From Anaerolineae bacterium (GTDB lineage Bacteria > Chloroflexota > Anaerolineae > Anaerolineales > UBA11579), in NCBI GenBank assembly GCA_004297445.1, contig SCUK01000021.1, positions 1-52,613 of the forward strand: a DNA stretch of 52,613 nucleotides, written 5' to 3'. Positions within the stretch are counted from its first letter, which is position 1, and each line of letters opens with the position of its first letter. Both the position numbers and the translations under genes were made by a program. Under the pieces are notes generated by a model, which saw only the letters and a list, made by a program, of their open reading frames with translations, ran no database searches and was not told the DNA's origin. This document shows, piece after piece, positions 9,830-19,555 of this stretch.

Positions 9830-9968
9830 AACAACTTATCTCCATAAATCAAGCTTGGTCCCGCACTCAGGTGCCTGACCCCTCCCATACCGCTATGATA
9901 AAATCATCGCGCCAGCGCATTGGCGCGCCGGGCGGGAAGATTCCTGCACCTCGTACAGGAGGAACACG

Positions 9969-10526
9969 ATGATCAAAGAAGCCATCTTAGAAGCCGAAGC
10001 CCGCATGAAAGCCGCCGTACATGCCCTTGAGGAAGACCTCAGCGTCATCCGCACCGGCCGGGCCACGCCGGCGCTGGTGGAAAAGCTCCCGGTGGAATAT
10101 TACGGGACTCCCACTCCGCTTATCCAACTGGCCAGCATTTCGATCCCGGAACCGCGCCAGATTCTCATCAAACCCTTTGACCCTGCCTCGGTAAAAGACA
10201 TTGAAAAAGCCATCCTGACCTCGGAATTGGGGCTGAATCCCACCAATGACGGCAAGCAGATTCGCCTGAACCTGCCGGCGCTCACCGAAGACCGCCGCCA
10301 TGAACTGGTGAAGGTCGTCCACCACCGGCTGGAAGAAGCGCGCATCTCCGTGCGCAATGCCCGGCGCGATGTCATCAAAGACCTGCGCGAGTTTGAGCAG
10401 GAGAAACTGATCTCGGAAGATGACCTGAAACGCGCCGAAGACGACACCCAGAAGACCACCGACGAGTACGTCGAGAAGATTAATGCCATCGGCGCCCACA
10501 AGGAAAAGGAAGTCCTTGAAGTCTAA
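9969..10526 (+). CDS. frr: Ribosome recycling factor
   Basis: RRF splits post-termination ribosomes together with EF-G. The 185-residue length is normal for the family. Conserved segments are [35 protein letters not shown], and the C-terminal helix through [28 protein letters not shown] stands seven bases before the ATG, the best ribosome binding site in this part of the window. A -10-like TATGAT lies at 9894-9899. Its 3' end overlaps the uppS start. Confidence 0.96.
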   Translation: MIKEAILEAEARMKAAVHALEEDLSVIRTGRATPALVEKLPVEYYGTPTPLIQLASISIPEPRQILIKPFDPASVKDIEKAILTSELGLNPTNDGKQIRLNLPALTEDRRHELVKVVHHRLEEARISVRNARRDVIKDLREFEQEKLISEDDLKRAEDDTQKTTDEYVEKINAIGAHKEKEVLEV

Positions 10527-11271
10527 GACGGCCGCGCCGCCCTCCCCCGCGCCGGCGCTTGACCCGGCCGCCATCCCGCAGCATGTCGCCATCATCATGG
10601 ATGGCAACGGCCGCTGGGCGAAGGCCCGCGGCCTGCCGCGGCTGGCCGGGCACAAGGCGGGTACCGAAAACCTGCGGCGGGTGATTGAAGCCTGTGTCGA
10701 ATTCGGCGTGAAGGTGCTGACCATCTACGCCTTCTCCACCGAGAACTGGGGCCGCCCGGAAGACGAAGTGAGCGGCCTGATGAACTTGTTTGACGACGTG
10801 TTCGACCGCGAACTGGCCGAACTAAACCGCCAGGGGGCGCGTTTGGTACACATTGGCCGGCTGGACGGCGTGCGCCCCAACATGGTGGAGAAGATTCGCA
10901 AGGGCGAAGCCGCGACACGCGACAACCAGCGCCTGACCCTGTGCGTGGCCTTCAACTATGGCGGGCGCGACGAAATCGTGCATGCCATCCAGCGCATCCT
11001 TGCGGACGGCATCGCCCCCGAAGATGTCACCGATGAACTGGTGAGCCGTTACATGTACACCGCCGACCTGCCCGACCCTGACCTCATCATCCGCACCTCC
11101 GGCGAGCTGCGCACAAGTAATTTCCTCATCTGGCAGGCGGCCTACGCCGAATGGGTGTTCCCTGAAGTGTACTGGCCGGATTTTGGCCGCGAGCAACTGC
11201 TGGAGGCCCTGCAGGAATACGGCCGGCGCGAGCGCCGCTTCGGCGGTGTGCCGGGCGCGGCCAGCGGTTGA
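10516..11271 (+). CDS. uppS: Isoprenyl transferase (undecaprenyl diphosphate synthase)
   Basis: The enzyme adds isopentenyl units in cis to farnesyl diphosphate to make the C55 lipid carrier for cell-wall and glycan synthesis. The 251-residue protein shows the P-loop-like [10 protein letters not shown] with the catalytic Asp, [11 protein letters not shown], and the C-terminal [15 protein letters not shown] followed by [13 protein letters not shown] chose TTG at 10516 because AAGGAAG lies just upstream and the overlap with frr is 11 bases. An ATG at 10483 would add 11 basic residues with a 44-base overlap. The stop is one base before the cdsA ATG, so translation is coupled. Confidence 0.93.
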   Translation: MKSKTAAPPSPAPALDPAAIPQHVAIIMDGNGRWAKARGLPRLAGHKAGTENLRRVIEACVEFGVKVLTIYAFSTENWGRPEDEVSGLMNLFDDVFDRELAELNRQGARLVHIGRLDGVRPNMVEKIRKGEAATRDNQRLTLCVAFNYGGRDEIVHAIQRILADGIAPEDVTDELVSRYMYTADLPDPDLIIRTSGELRTSNFLIWQAAYAEWVFPEVYWPDFGREQLLEALQEYGRRERRFGGVPGAASG

Positions 11272-11272
11272 T

Positions 11273-12094
11273 ATGCTCAAACAGCGCACGCTCGTCACCT
11301 TCGCCGCTCTCCCGGTCGCTGTTTATGCCACGTTTTCCCATCCCGCTGTCATTGGTTTGATTCTGCTGGCGGTGTTCGCCATCGCCGCCTGGGAATATGC
11401 CGGCGTGCTGCGCGCCGGGGATGTGCTGGCCTCGCGCTTCATGGTGGTGGGCGGCGTTATCGCTCTGTTCCTGGCGCGCTACTTCACCGGCTTCACTGCC
11501 GATGCCTGGCTGCTGCCCCTGCTGACCATGCTGGCCATCACCTATCACCTCTGGCGCTATGAGCATGACCGCACAACAGCCGCCACCGACTTTCTGGCAA
11601 CGCTGGGTGGCATCTTCTATATCGGCCTTTTGGGGTCGTTTTTTGTGCTCATCCGCGCCTTGCCGGATGGCGCGTGGTGGCTGCTCACCACATTGTTTGG
11701 CATCTGGCTGGCGGATTCGGGAGCCTACCTGATCGGCATCCGTTGGGGGCGGCGCAAACTGGCCCCGCGCCTGAGCCCCAAGAAAACCTGGGAAGGCTAC
11801 ATCGGCGGCATCCTGAGCGCGCTGGTATTCCTGCCGCTCTTCGTCCTGCTGTTCTACCAGTTCGGGCTGACGCCCGACTCCGGCCTGACCATCGCCAACA
11901 CCCTGTGGCTGGCGCTGGTGCTCAGCATCTTCCCCACCCTGGGCGACCTGGGCGAGAGCATGTTCAAACGCCAGGTGGGCGTGAAGGACTCCGGTCACCT
12001 GTTGCCCGGCCATGGCGGCATGTTTGACCGGGTGGACTCCTGGCTGTGGGGCGCGGTATTGGGGTATTTCACAATCCTGTGGTTTTTCCTATAA
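11273..12094 (+). CDS. cdsA: Phosphatidate cytidylyltransferase
   Basis: CdsA makes CDP-diacylglycerol from phosphatidic acid and CTP, the branch point of phospholipid synthesis, at the inner membrane. The 273-residue protein has about seven to eight membrane helices and the full family signature near its C-terminus: SMFKRQVGVKDSGHLLPGHG followed by GMFDRVD. The ATG at 11273 directly follows the uppS stop. In many bacteria dxr and rseP come next; here glpX follows under its own promoter, which overlaps the cdsA stop codon. Confidence 0.94.
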   Translation: MLKQRTLVTFAALPVAVYATFSHPAVIGLILLAVFAIAAWEYAGVLRAGDVLASRFMVVGGVIALFLARYFTGFTADAWLLPLLTMLAITYHLWRYEHDRTTAATDFLATLGGIFYIGLLGSFFVLIRALPDGAWWLLTTLFGIWLADSGAYLIGIRWGRRKLAPRLSPKKTWEGYIGGILSALVFLPLFVLLFYQFGLTPDSGLTIANTLWLALVLSIFPTLGDLGESMFKRQVGVKDSGHLLPGHGGMFDRVDSWLWGAVLGYFTILWFFL

Positions 12095-12095
12095 T
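12068..12095 (+). promoter_or_regulatory. Promoter of glpX
   Basis: TTCACA at 12068-12073, a 16-base spacer and TATAAT at 12090-12095. The -10 box overlaps the cdsA stop codon. The leader would be about 105 bases. Confidence 0.65.
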
Positions 12096-12206
12096 GGAAA
12101 CATGCTGGAGTGCCGGGGTACTGACGGGCCGAAGTTAATTAGCCAGAGAGTTATCCCTGCACATTAGTACATCAGCCTGAATTCTCATCGAGGAGCTCAC
12201 CCTTTT

Positions 12207-13199
12207 ATGACTTCTGCCTCCGCTGCGCCTTCCCGCAATCTTGCGCTCGAACTGGTACGCGTCACCGAAGCCGCGGCGCTGTCTGCCGCGCCGTTCATGG
12301 GCCGCAACGACAAGATCGCCGCCGACCAGGCGGCGGTGGATGGCATGCGCCTGATGCTCAACTCCATTAATATGACGGCCACGGTGGTGATTGGCGAAGG
12401 CGAGAAAGACGAAGCGCCGATGCTGTTCAACGGCGAGGTGCTGGGCGCGGGCGACGGGCCGGAGATGGACCTGGCGGTGGACCCGATCGACGGAACCCGC
12501 CCGCTGGCACAGGGGCGCCCGAACTCGATTGCGATTGTGGCCGCCGCGCCGCGCGGCACCATGTATGACCCCGGCCCGTTCGTGTACATGAACAAAATCG
12601 CGGTGGGGCCGGGCGCGGCCGGCGTCATCAATATCGAGAGACCGATTGCGGAGAACCTGTCTGCGATTGCGAAGGCGCTCGACAAACGGCCGACGGATGT
12701 GACTGTCGTTATCCTGGAACGGCCGCGCCATGAAGACATGGTGAAGGAAATCCGCGCCGCCGGGGCACGCATCCGCTTTATTGACGATGGCGACGTGGCC
12801 GGCGCGCTGATGAGCGCCTGGCCCAATTCCGGCATCGATGTGCTGCTGGGCATCGGCGGTACGCCGGAAGGCGTGATCACCGCCTGCGCCATGCGGGCGA
12901 TGGGCGGCGAGATACAGGGCAAGCTGTACGCCCGCAATGACGATGAACTGAACAAGGGTCGCGAGATGGGGTACGACTTTGACAAGGTGCTGACGATGCA
13001 CGACCTGGTTTCGTCTGACAACGTGTTCTTTGCCGGCACCGGCATCACCGATGGTGAACTGATGGACGGGGTGCGCTATATCGCCAACGGCGCGACCACC
13101 GAGAGCATCGTGGTGCGCGGCGAGACCGGCACGGTGCGGCGCATCAAGGCCACCCATCGCTTCCCCAAGCTCGAAACCATCAGCAGCGTGAAGTATTGA
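12207..13199 (+). CDS. glpX: Class II fructose-1,6-bisphosphatase
   Basis: GlpX hydrolyses fructose 1,6-bisphosphate to fructose 6-phosphate in gluconeogenesis; in some lineages the same family also acts on sedoheptulose bisphosphate. The 330-residue protein shows the metal-site motifs VVIGEGEKDEAPML (Glu/Asp ligands near residue 60), VDPIDGTRPLA near residue 93, and GIGGTPEGV near residue 215, typical of GlpX rather than class I FBPase. The N-terminus NLALELVRVTEAAALSAAP is also family-typical. A DUF998-like gene starts one base after its stop. Confidence 0.95.
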   Translation: MTSASAAPSRNLALELVRVTEAAALSAAPFMGRNDKIAADQAAVDGMRLMLNSINMTATVVIGEGEKDEAPMLFNGEVLGAGDGPEMDLAVDPIDGTRPLAQGRPNSIAIVAAAPRGTMYDPGPFVYMNKIAVGPGAAGVINIERPIAENLSAIAKALDKRPTDVTVVILERPRHEDMVKEIRAAGARIRFIDDGDVAGALMSAWPNSGIDVLLGIGGTPEGVITACAMRAMGGEIQGKLYARNDDELNKGREMGYDFDKVLTMHDLVSSDNVFFAGTGITDGELMDGVRYIANGATTESIVVRGETGTVRRIKATHRFPKLETISSVKY

Positions 13200-13200
13200 G

Positions 13201-13779
13201 ATGAAGAAGATAACGGGTGCGGCCTGGGTTTCGATTCTGTGCGCATTGCTCGCTGCCGGGCTGGTGGTCGCCCTGCACCAACTGGACCCGCAGTACCTGC
13301 CGGAACGGCACAATCTGGACCAGTACATGCTGGGCAGTTACGGCTGGATGATGCGCGCCGCGTTCTTCCTGCTGGCGGCGGCGGTGGCTGGCCTGTCCTA
13401 TTCGCTAATCGTGGAGACGCCCGGCGACAGCAAACTGGGGGCGTTCCTGCTGTTGCTGGCCGGCTTCGGATTCCTGTTTGCGGGGCTGTTTTCGCCCGGC
13501 CCCGGCGGGGTGGCGACCCTGCTGGTGGAACAGGTGCACGCCGGTTCGCTGGGCATGGCACGGGCAACCGCGGCTCTCGGCGCGCAGATGGTGGCCTGGA
13601 GGGCAAGGCGCGGGCAGGCGGGGTGGCTCAACCTGCTGCTGGCTGTTGTATTGGCGGCGGCGTGGTTCTGGCTGCGCGCCGCGCCGGACGGTCTGGCGGG
13701 ATGGCAGGATAGGGCGTTTGCGGCCGCGCTGATAGTATGGCTTCTGAGTTCCAATCTAGCCAATGAGGTTTCGAAATGA
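13201..13779 (+). CDS. DUF998-like membrane protein
   Basis: The 192-residue protein has about six membrane helices. The loop DQYMLGSYGWMMRAAF after the first helix and the GLFSPGPGG turn resemble the DUF998 family of integral membrane proteins, which has no agreed function. It starts one base after the glpX stop, so it is co-translated with glpX. That may be chance, or it may reflect a shared promoter only. The stop overlaps the next start (ATGA at 13776-13779). Confidence 0.65.
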   Translation: MKKITGAAWVSILCALLAAGLVVALHQLDPQYLPERHNLDQYMLGSYGWMMRAAFFLLAAAVAGLSYSLIVETPGDSKLGAFLLLLAGFGFLFAGLFSPGPGGVATLLVEQVHAGSLGMARATAALGAQMVAWRARRGQAGWLNLLLAVVLAAAWFWLRAAPDGLAGWQDRAFAAALIVWLLSSNLANEVSK

Positions 13780-14165
13780 CTGATCAGCATGAAGATTGGT
13801 TCCGGAAATTCGCGTGGCTTTCACGTCTGCGTAATTTCTATAATCACCATGACAATAATGCGGTATTCGTCAAACCGATGATGGTTTTTGTCATTCTACT
13901 TTTACTATTGGCGATTACTTTAAGAGGACTGGATTTTGACCTGACTGCCCAGCCAATATTATCTTTGCTTATCATTCCTTCTGCCTTGTTCTTCATTTAC
14001 ATTTCATTGGGAATCTTGTTGAAAAAACAGCAACTTTCGGATGAGGATTGGTTTGCACGCAAGTATTCAAGTCCCTCCCGCGGTTGGCTGATGCTTATCA
14101 CGAATACCCTAGTCCTTATTGGCGGTATCTACCTTCTTGTTAATTGGATAGTGACAAATTGGTGA
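13776..14165 (+). CDS. Hypothetical three-helix membrane protein, AT-rich
   Basis: The 129-residue protein has a charged aromatic N-terminus (HEDWFRKFAWLSRLRNFYNHHDNN), a membrane helix at about 34-50, one at about 60-82, and one near the C-terminus (LMLITNTLVLIGGIYLLVNW). I recognise no family. Its codon use is clearly AT-richer than glpX and the DUF998-like gene, although it overlaps the latter by four bases. A recent insertion downstream of an old operon would explain this. Confidence 0.6.
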   Translation: MTDQHEDWFRKFAWLSRLRNFYNHHDNNAVFVKPMMVFVILLLLLAITLRGLDFDLTAQPILSLLIIPSALFFIYISLGILLKKQQLSDEDWFARKYSSPSRGWLMLITNTLVLIGGIYLLVNWIVTNW

Positions 14166-14523
14166 TCCAATTCTATTGTTTTCCTTTGAACGGCATTACA
14201 TTGCTATTCAGCAGCGTAAACGGGACAATGAAAAACGAGCACAAATGTCCCTGTTGGCCGGGGATTGGTCGGCACGCTGGGATCTTTCCTAGGGGCCCAA
14301 TTTGTGTTCTACCCAAAGCCTGTAACTTCCCAATCTGAATAACCTGGCTATTCCTTCAGCCACACACGAGAGTCGATTCGCGATTGTAGGGGTCGAGGTA
14401 AGCTCGACCCCTACGGAATGCCTATTGGACGAACAAGCTGAAAACAGCCTTTGGCAAATACCAAAACCCGCCACTCGGCCAAAGCCTAGACTCAAGCACT
14501 TTAGCACATTTCCCCTTTCCATC
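14166..14523. other. Non-coding stretch with no convincing gene
   Basis: AT-rich sequence follows the small membrane gene. Short frames here (for example 64 codons ending at 14338) lack a start context and known motifs, and may be decayed coding DNA. The one clear structure is the palindrome at 14386-14414. Confidence 0.4.
14386..14414. repeat. Perfect palindromic dispersed element
   Basis: GTAGGGGTCGAG and CTCGACCCCTAC form a perfect 12-base stem around GTAAG. GTAGGGGxCGAG-type palindromes are common dispersed elements in Chloroflexota and other phyla. No T-run follows, so it is not a typical terminator. Confidence 0.6.
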
Positions 14524-14553
14524 TAGACACGCTCCGCCCCAACGGCGTATAAT
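14524..14553 (+). promoter_or_regulatory. Promoter of the cyclase/ATPase/TPR gene
   Basis: TAGACA at 14524-14529, an 18-base spacer and TATAAT at 14548-14553. The leader is about 60 bases of pyrimidine-rich sequence with no Shine-Dalgarno motif near the ATG at 14618. Confidence 0.6.
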
Positions 14554-14617
14554 CTTGAAAGCCGTTCCGCACCCATTCACCAATTGACACCGCGAGGTTT
14601 GGCCCCTCTCTCCCCCT

Positions 14618-17600
14618 ATGTCTGAAATCGAACAGCTGGAACAGGCAATTGCTGCGCTGGAGACCCAGCGAGCCGTATTGGGCGATTCGGTGGTGGATAC
14701 CGCCCTGGCCCCGATGCGGGAAAAACTCGCCAGCCTGCGCTCGCGCGAATCCGGGGATGCCCAACGCAAACTGCTCACCGTGCTTTTCGCGGATGTATCC
14801 GGCTACACCGCCCTTTCTGAAAAAATCGACGCCGAAGATGTGGGCGAACTGATGGGCGCCCTCTGGCAGCGGCTGGACCCGGTCATCCTGGGGCACGGCG
14901 GCTTTATTGATAAACATGTGGGCGACGGCGTGATGGCCCTGTGGGGGGCCGACCAGGCGCGTGAAGATGACGCAGAGCGCGCCATCCGCGCCGCGCTGGA
15001 AATCCAGTCCCAGGTAATGGCTTACGCCGCCGAACGCGGCATCGAACTCAATCTGCGTATTGGCCTGAACACCGGGCCGGTGGTGCTGGGCAGCCTGGGG
15101 GCCACTGGCGAAATCACCGCCCTCGGCGATACCGTCAATTTGGCCTCGCGGCTGGAAAAGGCCGCCCCGCCCGGCGGCGTACTCATCTCACACGACACCT
15201 ACCGCCATGTGCTCGGCATCTTCGATGTCGCGCCTCAGGAACCGCTCAAAATCAAAGGCAAGGAAGCGCCGGTACACGTCTATGTGGTGGAACGCGCCAA
15301 ACCGCGTTCGTTCCACATGATTTCGCGCGGCGTGCAGGGGCTGGAAACTCAGCTCATCGGCCGGGATACCGAACTCAACACGCTCAAGAAAGCGTGGGAA
15401 GACATCCTCAAGAAACCGCGCGGGCGACTGGCCATGATTACCGGCGAGGCCGGACTGGGCAAGAGCCGCCTGCTCTACGAACTGGCCACCTGGCAGGAAC
15501 TGCAGCACAAGGACGCGCTGGTGTTCCGCGGCCGCGCCACCCAGGAACTGGGACGCCTGCCGTTTTTTCTGGTGCGAGACCTCATGTTCTCGCGCTTTGG
15601 CATCCAGGACAGCGATGCCCAGGCCGCGGCGCGCGCCAAACTGGAAGCCGGTCTGCGCGAACTGGCTGCCGACATGCCGGACCTGGACGAACGCACCCAT
15701 TTCATCGGCCACCTCATTGGGCTGGACTACACCGATAGCCCGCACCTGGTCGAAATCCTTGGGGACCCGCAGCAAATCCATGACCGCGCCTTCCATTACC
15801 TGGCGCAGTTCTTCGCCGCCGTTTCCGCCCGCCAGCCGGTCATCATTTATCTGGAAGACATCCACTGGGCAGACCCCGGCTCGCTGGAGTTGGTCGAATT
15901 CCTGGTGGATACCTGCCAGAACACTCACCTGATGGTGGTGTGCATCACGCGACCGTCATTGTTTGAACGCGTGCCCGGCTGGGGCGCGCGCCTGGGCAAT
16001 ACCCTTAACCTGAACCTCGAGCCGCTCAACGAGGCAGAGACACGCAACCTGGTAGGGGAAATCCTGCAAAAAGTGCAGGACATCCCCGACTCGCTTTCCC
16101 GGCTCATCGTCAATGCGGCAGAAGGCAACCCGTTCTACGTCGAAGAACTGGTCAAGATGATGATTGATGAAGGCGTGATTGAGCAGACGGAAGACCGCTG
16201 GCTGGTACACGCCCACACGTTGGACGCGCTCAAAGTGCCGCCCACGCTCACCGGCGTGCTGCAGGCGCGTCTGGACAGCCTGCCGGCATCGCAACGCGCC
16301 ACACTGCAGCGCGCGGCGGTCATCGGCCGCGTGTTCTGGGATGAAGCCGTGTGGTCGCTGGCGGAACTGGAACCTGACCCGGACAAAGCGCCGGGGCGCG
16401 CCCTGCTGGCCGACCTCAGCCGGAAGGAACTCATTTACCGCCGCGGCAGTTCGGCGTTTTCCGGCGCGGATGAGTTTATCTTCCGCCATGCGCTGATGCA
16501 CGATGTGACCTATGAAACCGTGCTCAAGCGCATGCGACGCACCTACCACAACCAGGCGGCGCAATGGCTAATCGAGCGCAGCGGTGACCGGACGGAAGAA
16601 TTCGCCGCCCTGATTGCCGAACACCTGGAGCGCGCCGGGGAGTTGGCCGACGCCGCCACCTGGTACGGCCGCGCCGGCGACCAGGCGCGCCTTACCTACG
16701 CCCCGGAAGCCGCCATCGAATATTACCGCCGCGCCATCCAGATTGACGCCGACCGGAGCGTTGAAACCCCGCCCGAATTGCGCATCAAACTGTATGACGG
16801 CCTTGGCGATATGCTGTGGATGCAGGCCGACTACGAGCGCAGTGAAGAATCTTTCAAAAGCATGTTGGAAGCCGCCCGCCAACTGGGCAGCCCGCTGGCC
16901 GAAGCCCGTGCGCTGAACGGCCTAACCAACGTACTGGATCGCCGGGGCATGCAGCGCGGTGCCTTGGAAGCCGCCCAGCAGGCCGAAGAAGCCGCCAAAC
17001 GTGCCAAGCCCGAAGGCGATTCGAGCGAACTTGAGCTGGCGCAGGCCCTGTATGGCCAGGGCTGGGCGCTGCACCGGCTGGGCGAAACTGCCACCGCCCT
17101 CTCGCGCGCCGAAATGGCGCTCTCCCTGTGCGACGGGCTGGGGCGCCGGGCGCGCCGCCACCGGGCGCGCTGTCTCACCGTCATCGGCAGTACCTACTGG
17201 AGCATCAGCCGTATGGAAGAAGCGCAGCTGTGTTTTGAGCGCGCTTTTGACCTGTACACGGAACTCAGCGACCGGCGCGGCGTGGCGCGTTCGCTGAACA
17301 ACCTCGGCGCCATCGCCTGGCGGCAGGGCGATTACCTGCGCGCCCTGGAAGCCTACGAAGATGCCCTGGGCGTGGCGCGCGCCATCGGCGACCGTGACCA
17401 GGAAGGTGTATTGCTCAGCAACCTGGCCGGGGCACGCGTGGGCCTGCGGCAGTTCGCACCTGCCGAACAGGAACTGCGCCGGGTGCTGGCGATGCCCGCC
17501 GCCGCTAACTCCGCCTACCTTACTGAAACCTATACCTATCTCTCTGAAGCCTGTCTGGGGCAGGGCCGCCCCAAAGAAGCGCTGGAGGCCGCCCGCACAG

Positions 17601-17914
17601 CCCACAAACTGGCCGAGGAGTACGAAATGCCCGGCGAGAAGGGCATGGCATTGCGTGCCGTGGCCGAGGCAGCCGCCAAACTGAAAGGCAACGATACCGA
17701 CCCTGCCGAAGCCTTTGAGGCCAGCTTGCGGGTGCTGGCGGAAGTTGGGCTAGATTCCGAGCGCGCCCGTACCCTGCGCGCCTATGCCCGCTACCTGCAC
17801 GCCGCGGGGGACGCCGCAGATGCACAGGCGAAGTGGGACGAAGCCCGTGCCCTGTTCGCGGCGCAGGAGATGACCCAGGAACTGCACCTGATGGACCGTG
17901 AACCGTTGGAGTGA
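14618..17914 (+). CDS. Class III adenylate/guanylate cyclase with AAA ATPase and TPR domains
   Basis: The 1098-residue cytoplasmic signalling protein has three parts. A short coiled coil (residues 1-45) precedes a class III nucleotide cyclase domain at about 50-215. Both metal Asp residues are present (VLFADVSGYT and KHVGDGVMALWG), together with the substrate-reading Lys in FIDKHVGDG and the Arg in NLASRLEKAA, so it should be active. An AAA16/STAND-type ATPase follows, with Walker A GEAGLGKSRLLYEL near residue 275 and Walker B VIIYLEDIHWAD near residue 410. From about residue 670 to the end there are tetratricopeptide repeats. Such proteins are thought to couple ligand or partner binding on the repeats to cyclase output. 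cAMP versus cGMP cannot be settled by eye. Confidence 0.88.
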   Translation: MSEIEQLEQAIAALETQRAVLGDSVVDTALAPMREKLASLRSRESGDAQRKLLTVLFADVSGYTALSEKIDAEDVGELMGALWQRLDPVILGHGGFIDKHVGDGVMALWGADQAREDDAERAIRAALEIQSQVMAYAAERGIELNLRIGLNTGPVVLGSLGATGEITALGDTVNLASRLEKAAPPGGVLISHDTYRHVLGIFDVAPQEPLKIKGKEAPVHVYVVERAKPRSFHMISRGVQGLETQLIGRDTELNTLKKAWEDILKKPRGRLAMITGEAGLGKSRLLYELATWQELQHKDALVFRGRATQELGRLPFFLVRDLMFSRFGIQDSDAQAAARAKLEAGLRELAADMPDLDERTHFIGHLIGLDYTDSPHLVEILGDPQQIHDRAFHYLAQFFAAVSARQPVIIYLEDIHWADPGSLELVEFLVDTCQNTHLMVVCITRPSLFERVPGWGARLGNTLNLNLEPLNEAETRNLVGEILQKVQDIPDSLSRLIVNAAEGNPFYVEELVKMMIDEGVIEQTEDRWLVHAHTLDALKVPPTLTGVLQARLDSLPASQRATLQRAAVIGRVFWDEAVWSLAELEPDPDKAPGRALLADLSRKELIYRRGSSAFSGADEFIFRHALMHDVTYETVLKRMRRTYHNQAAQWLIERSGDRTEEFAALIAEHLERAGELADAATWYGRAGDQARLTYAPEAAIEYYRRAIQIDADRSVETPPELRIKLYDGLGDMLWMQADYERSEESFKSMLEAARQLGSPLAEARALNGLTNVLDRRGMQRGALEAAQQAEEAAKRAKPEGDSSELELAQALYGQGWALHRLGETATALSRAEMALSLCDGLGRRARRHRARCLTVIGSTYWSISRMEEAQLCFERAFDLYTELSDRRGVARSLNNLGAIAWRQGDYLRALEAYEDALGVARAIGDRDQEGVLLSNLAGARVGLRQFAPAEQELRRVLAMPAAANSAYLTETYTYLSEACLGQGRPKEALEAARTAHKLAEEYEMPGEKGMALRAVAEAAAKLKGNDTDPAEAFEASLRVLAEVGLDSERARTLRAYARYLHAAGDAADAQAKWDEARALFAAQEMTQELHLMDREPLE

Positions 17915-17950
17915 TAGGCTTTCAGCCAGCCCTGCTCTGCCCCGAATTAA

Positions 17951-17979
17951 TTGACTCTCACCGCCAATAGTGGTAAACT
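17951..17979 (+). promoter_or_regulatory. Promoter of the SAM riboswitch-metK transcript
   Basis: TTGACT at 17951-17956, a 17-base spacer and TAAACT at 17974-17979. The start would fall about 45 bases before the riboswitch. Confidence 0.6.
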
Positions 17980-18032
17980 ACCGCCCGAAATTGCGCCGCC
18001 TTGAAAGAGGCGCGCCACAACCCTATACTGCG

Positions 18033-18140
<108 letters not shown>

Positions 18141-18159
18141 GGTTTCAGCCGAAATCTGT

Positions 18160-18192
18160 GCCCTTTCGCGCGTGAAAGGGCATTTCTTTTTT
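18160..18192 (+). terminator. Riboswitch-controlled terminator
   Basis: GCCCTTTC and GAAAGGGC pair around GCGCGT and are followed by ATTTCTTTTTT. It lies between the SAM-I aptamer and the metK ribosome binding site and is the likely switch. Confidence 0.85.
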
Positions 18193-18208
18193 GGAGGCTA
18201 ATGCCACG

Positions 18209-19420
18209 ATGAGCAATACCTTTATGCAGTCCCCCAGCCTGATGTTCACCAGCGAGTCGGTGACCGAAGGCCACCCAGACAAGATGTGCGACCAGATCAG
18301 CGACGCGGTGCTGGATGCCTGCCTTGCGCAGGACCCCATGTCCCGCGTGGCCTGCGAGACCGCCATCAAGACCGGCTTCGTGATGCTGTTGGGCGAAATC
18401 ACCACCAAGGCCAAGGTCAATTACGACGAACTGGTGCGCGGGGTGGTCAACGACATCGGCTTTAACAGCAGCGAAAAAGGCTTTGACGGCAACACCTGCG
18501 GTGTGCAGGTCGCCATCGCCCAGCAGTCCACCGACATCGCCATGGGCGTGGACAAGGCCCTGGAAGCCAAGTCCGGCCAGATGACCGAGGCCGAGTTGGA
18601 GGCCGTGGGCGCCGGCGACCAGGGCATGATGTTCGGCTTTGCTTGCAGCGAGACCGCCACCCTGATGCCGACTCCCATTTACCTGGCACACAAAATTGCG
18701 CGCAAACAGTCTGAAGTGCGCAAGAACGGCGGGCTGTCCTGGCTGCGGCCGGACGCCAAGTCCCAGGTGACGATTGAATACAGCCACGGCAAGCCCAAGC
18801 GGGTGGACACCGTGCTGGTCTCCACCCAGCACGACCCGGACATCTCACAGGAACAGATTCGCGAGGCAGTGATTGAAGAAATCATCCTGCCCTGCCTGCC
18901 GGAAGAACTGCTGAACGACGACATCAAGTACTTTGTGAATCCCACCGGTCGTTTTGTCACCGGCGGTCCGCTGGGCGATGCCGGACTGACCGGCCGCAAA
19001 ATCATCGTGGACACCTACGGCGGCATGAGCCGCCACGGCGGCGGCGCGTTCTCCGGCAAAGACCCCACCAAGGTGGACCGCTCGGCGGCCTACGCCACCC
19101 GCTGGGTGGCCAAGAACGTGGTGGCTGCCGGCCTGGCCGACCGCTGCGAAATCCAGGTGGCGTATGCCATCGGCGTGGCCCGGCCGCTTTCGGTGAATGT
19201 GGAAACCTTCGGCACCGGCAAGATCGCCGACGAGAAGATCGCCGCGCTGGTGGCCGAACACTTCGACCTGCGCCCCGGCGCCATCATCCGCGACCTGGAC
19301 CTGCGCCGCCCCATCTACCGCAACACGGCGGCGTACGGTCACTTCGGGCGCGACGATCTGGACCTGCCCTGGGAGCGCACCGACCGCGCCGCGGCGCTGA
19401 AGAAAGCCGCGGGGCTGTAA
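18209..19420 (+). CDS. metK: S-adenosylmethionine synthetase
   Basis: MetK makes SAM from methionine and ATP. The 403-residue protein has all three family signatures: [20 protein letters not shown] (ATP/metal site), [12 protein letters not shown], and [19 protein letters not shown] chose the ATG at 18209 with GGAGG at 18193-18197 upstream; the spacing is 11 bases. An earlier ATG at 18201 is out of frame and stops after three codons. The gene is monocistronic, controlled by the SAM-I riboswitch, and followed by a terminator at 19441. Confidence 0.97.
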   Translation: MSNTFMQSPSLMFTSESVTEGHPDKMCDQISDAVLDACLAQDPMSRVACETAIKTGFVMLLGEITTKAKVNYDELVRGVVNDIGFNSSEKGFDGNTCGVQVAIAQQSTDIAMGVDKALEAKSGQMTEAELEAVGAGDQGMMFGFACSETATLMPTPIYLAHKIARKQSEVRKNGGLSWLRPDAKSQVTIEYSHGKPKRVDTVLVSTQHDPDISQEQIREAVIEEIILPCLPEELLNDDIKYFVNPTGRFVTGGPLGDAGLTGRKIIVDTYGGMSRHGGGAFSGKDPTKVDRSAAYATRWVAKNVVAAGLADRCEIQVAYAIGVARPLSVNVETFGTGKIADEKIAALVAEHFDLRPGAIIRDLDLRRPIYRNTAAYGHFGRDDLDLPWERTDRAAALKKAAGL

Positions 19421-19440
19421 TTCCCTTTCTTCTCTACTCA

Positions 19441-19472
19441 AACGAGAGGCGACCGCAAGGTTGCCTCTCGTT
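19441..19472 (+). terminator. Terminator after metK
   Basis: AACGAGAGGCGACC pairs with GGTTGCCTCTCGTT (one G-U pair) around a GCAA tetraloop. The T-run that follows is short (GTTTG). Confidence 0.8.
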
Positions 19473-19541
19473 GTTTGTGGAAAGCGGGTTGAACCTCTGC
19501 ACTTCAGCACATCGTCACATCGTCACGCCTTATCACACCGT

Positions 19542-19547
19542 TATAAT
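19542..19547 (+). promoter_or_regulatory. -10 box for a leaderless gene at 19556
   Basis: TATAAT ends eight bases before the ATG, leaving no room for a ribosome binding site. The -35 region is not clear; it holds a direct repeat ATCGTCAC/ATCGTCAC. Confidence 0.45.
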
Positions 19548-19555
19548 CGCCTTCG

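Noticed and set aside
12135..13328. Open frame of 397 codons antisense to glpX
   Set aside because: It covers a clearly conserved GlpX on the other strand and has the low-complexity composition of a shadow frame.
14144..14338. 64-codon frame after the AT-rich membrane gene
   Set aside because: It starts inside the previous gene, and has no ribosome binding site and no recognisable motif.
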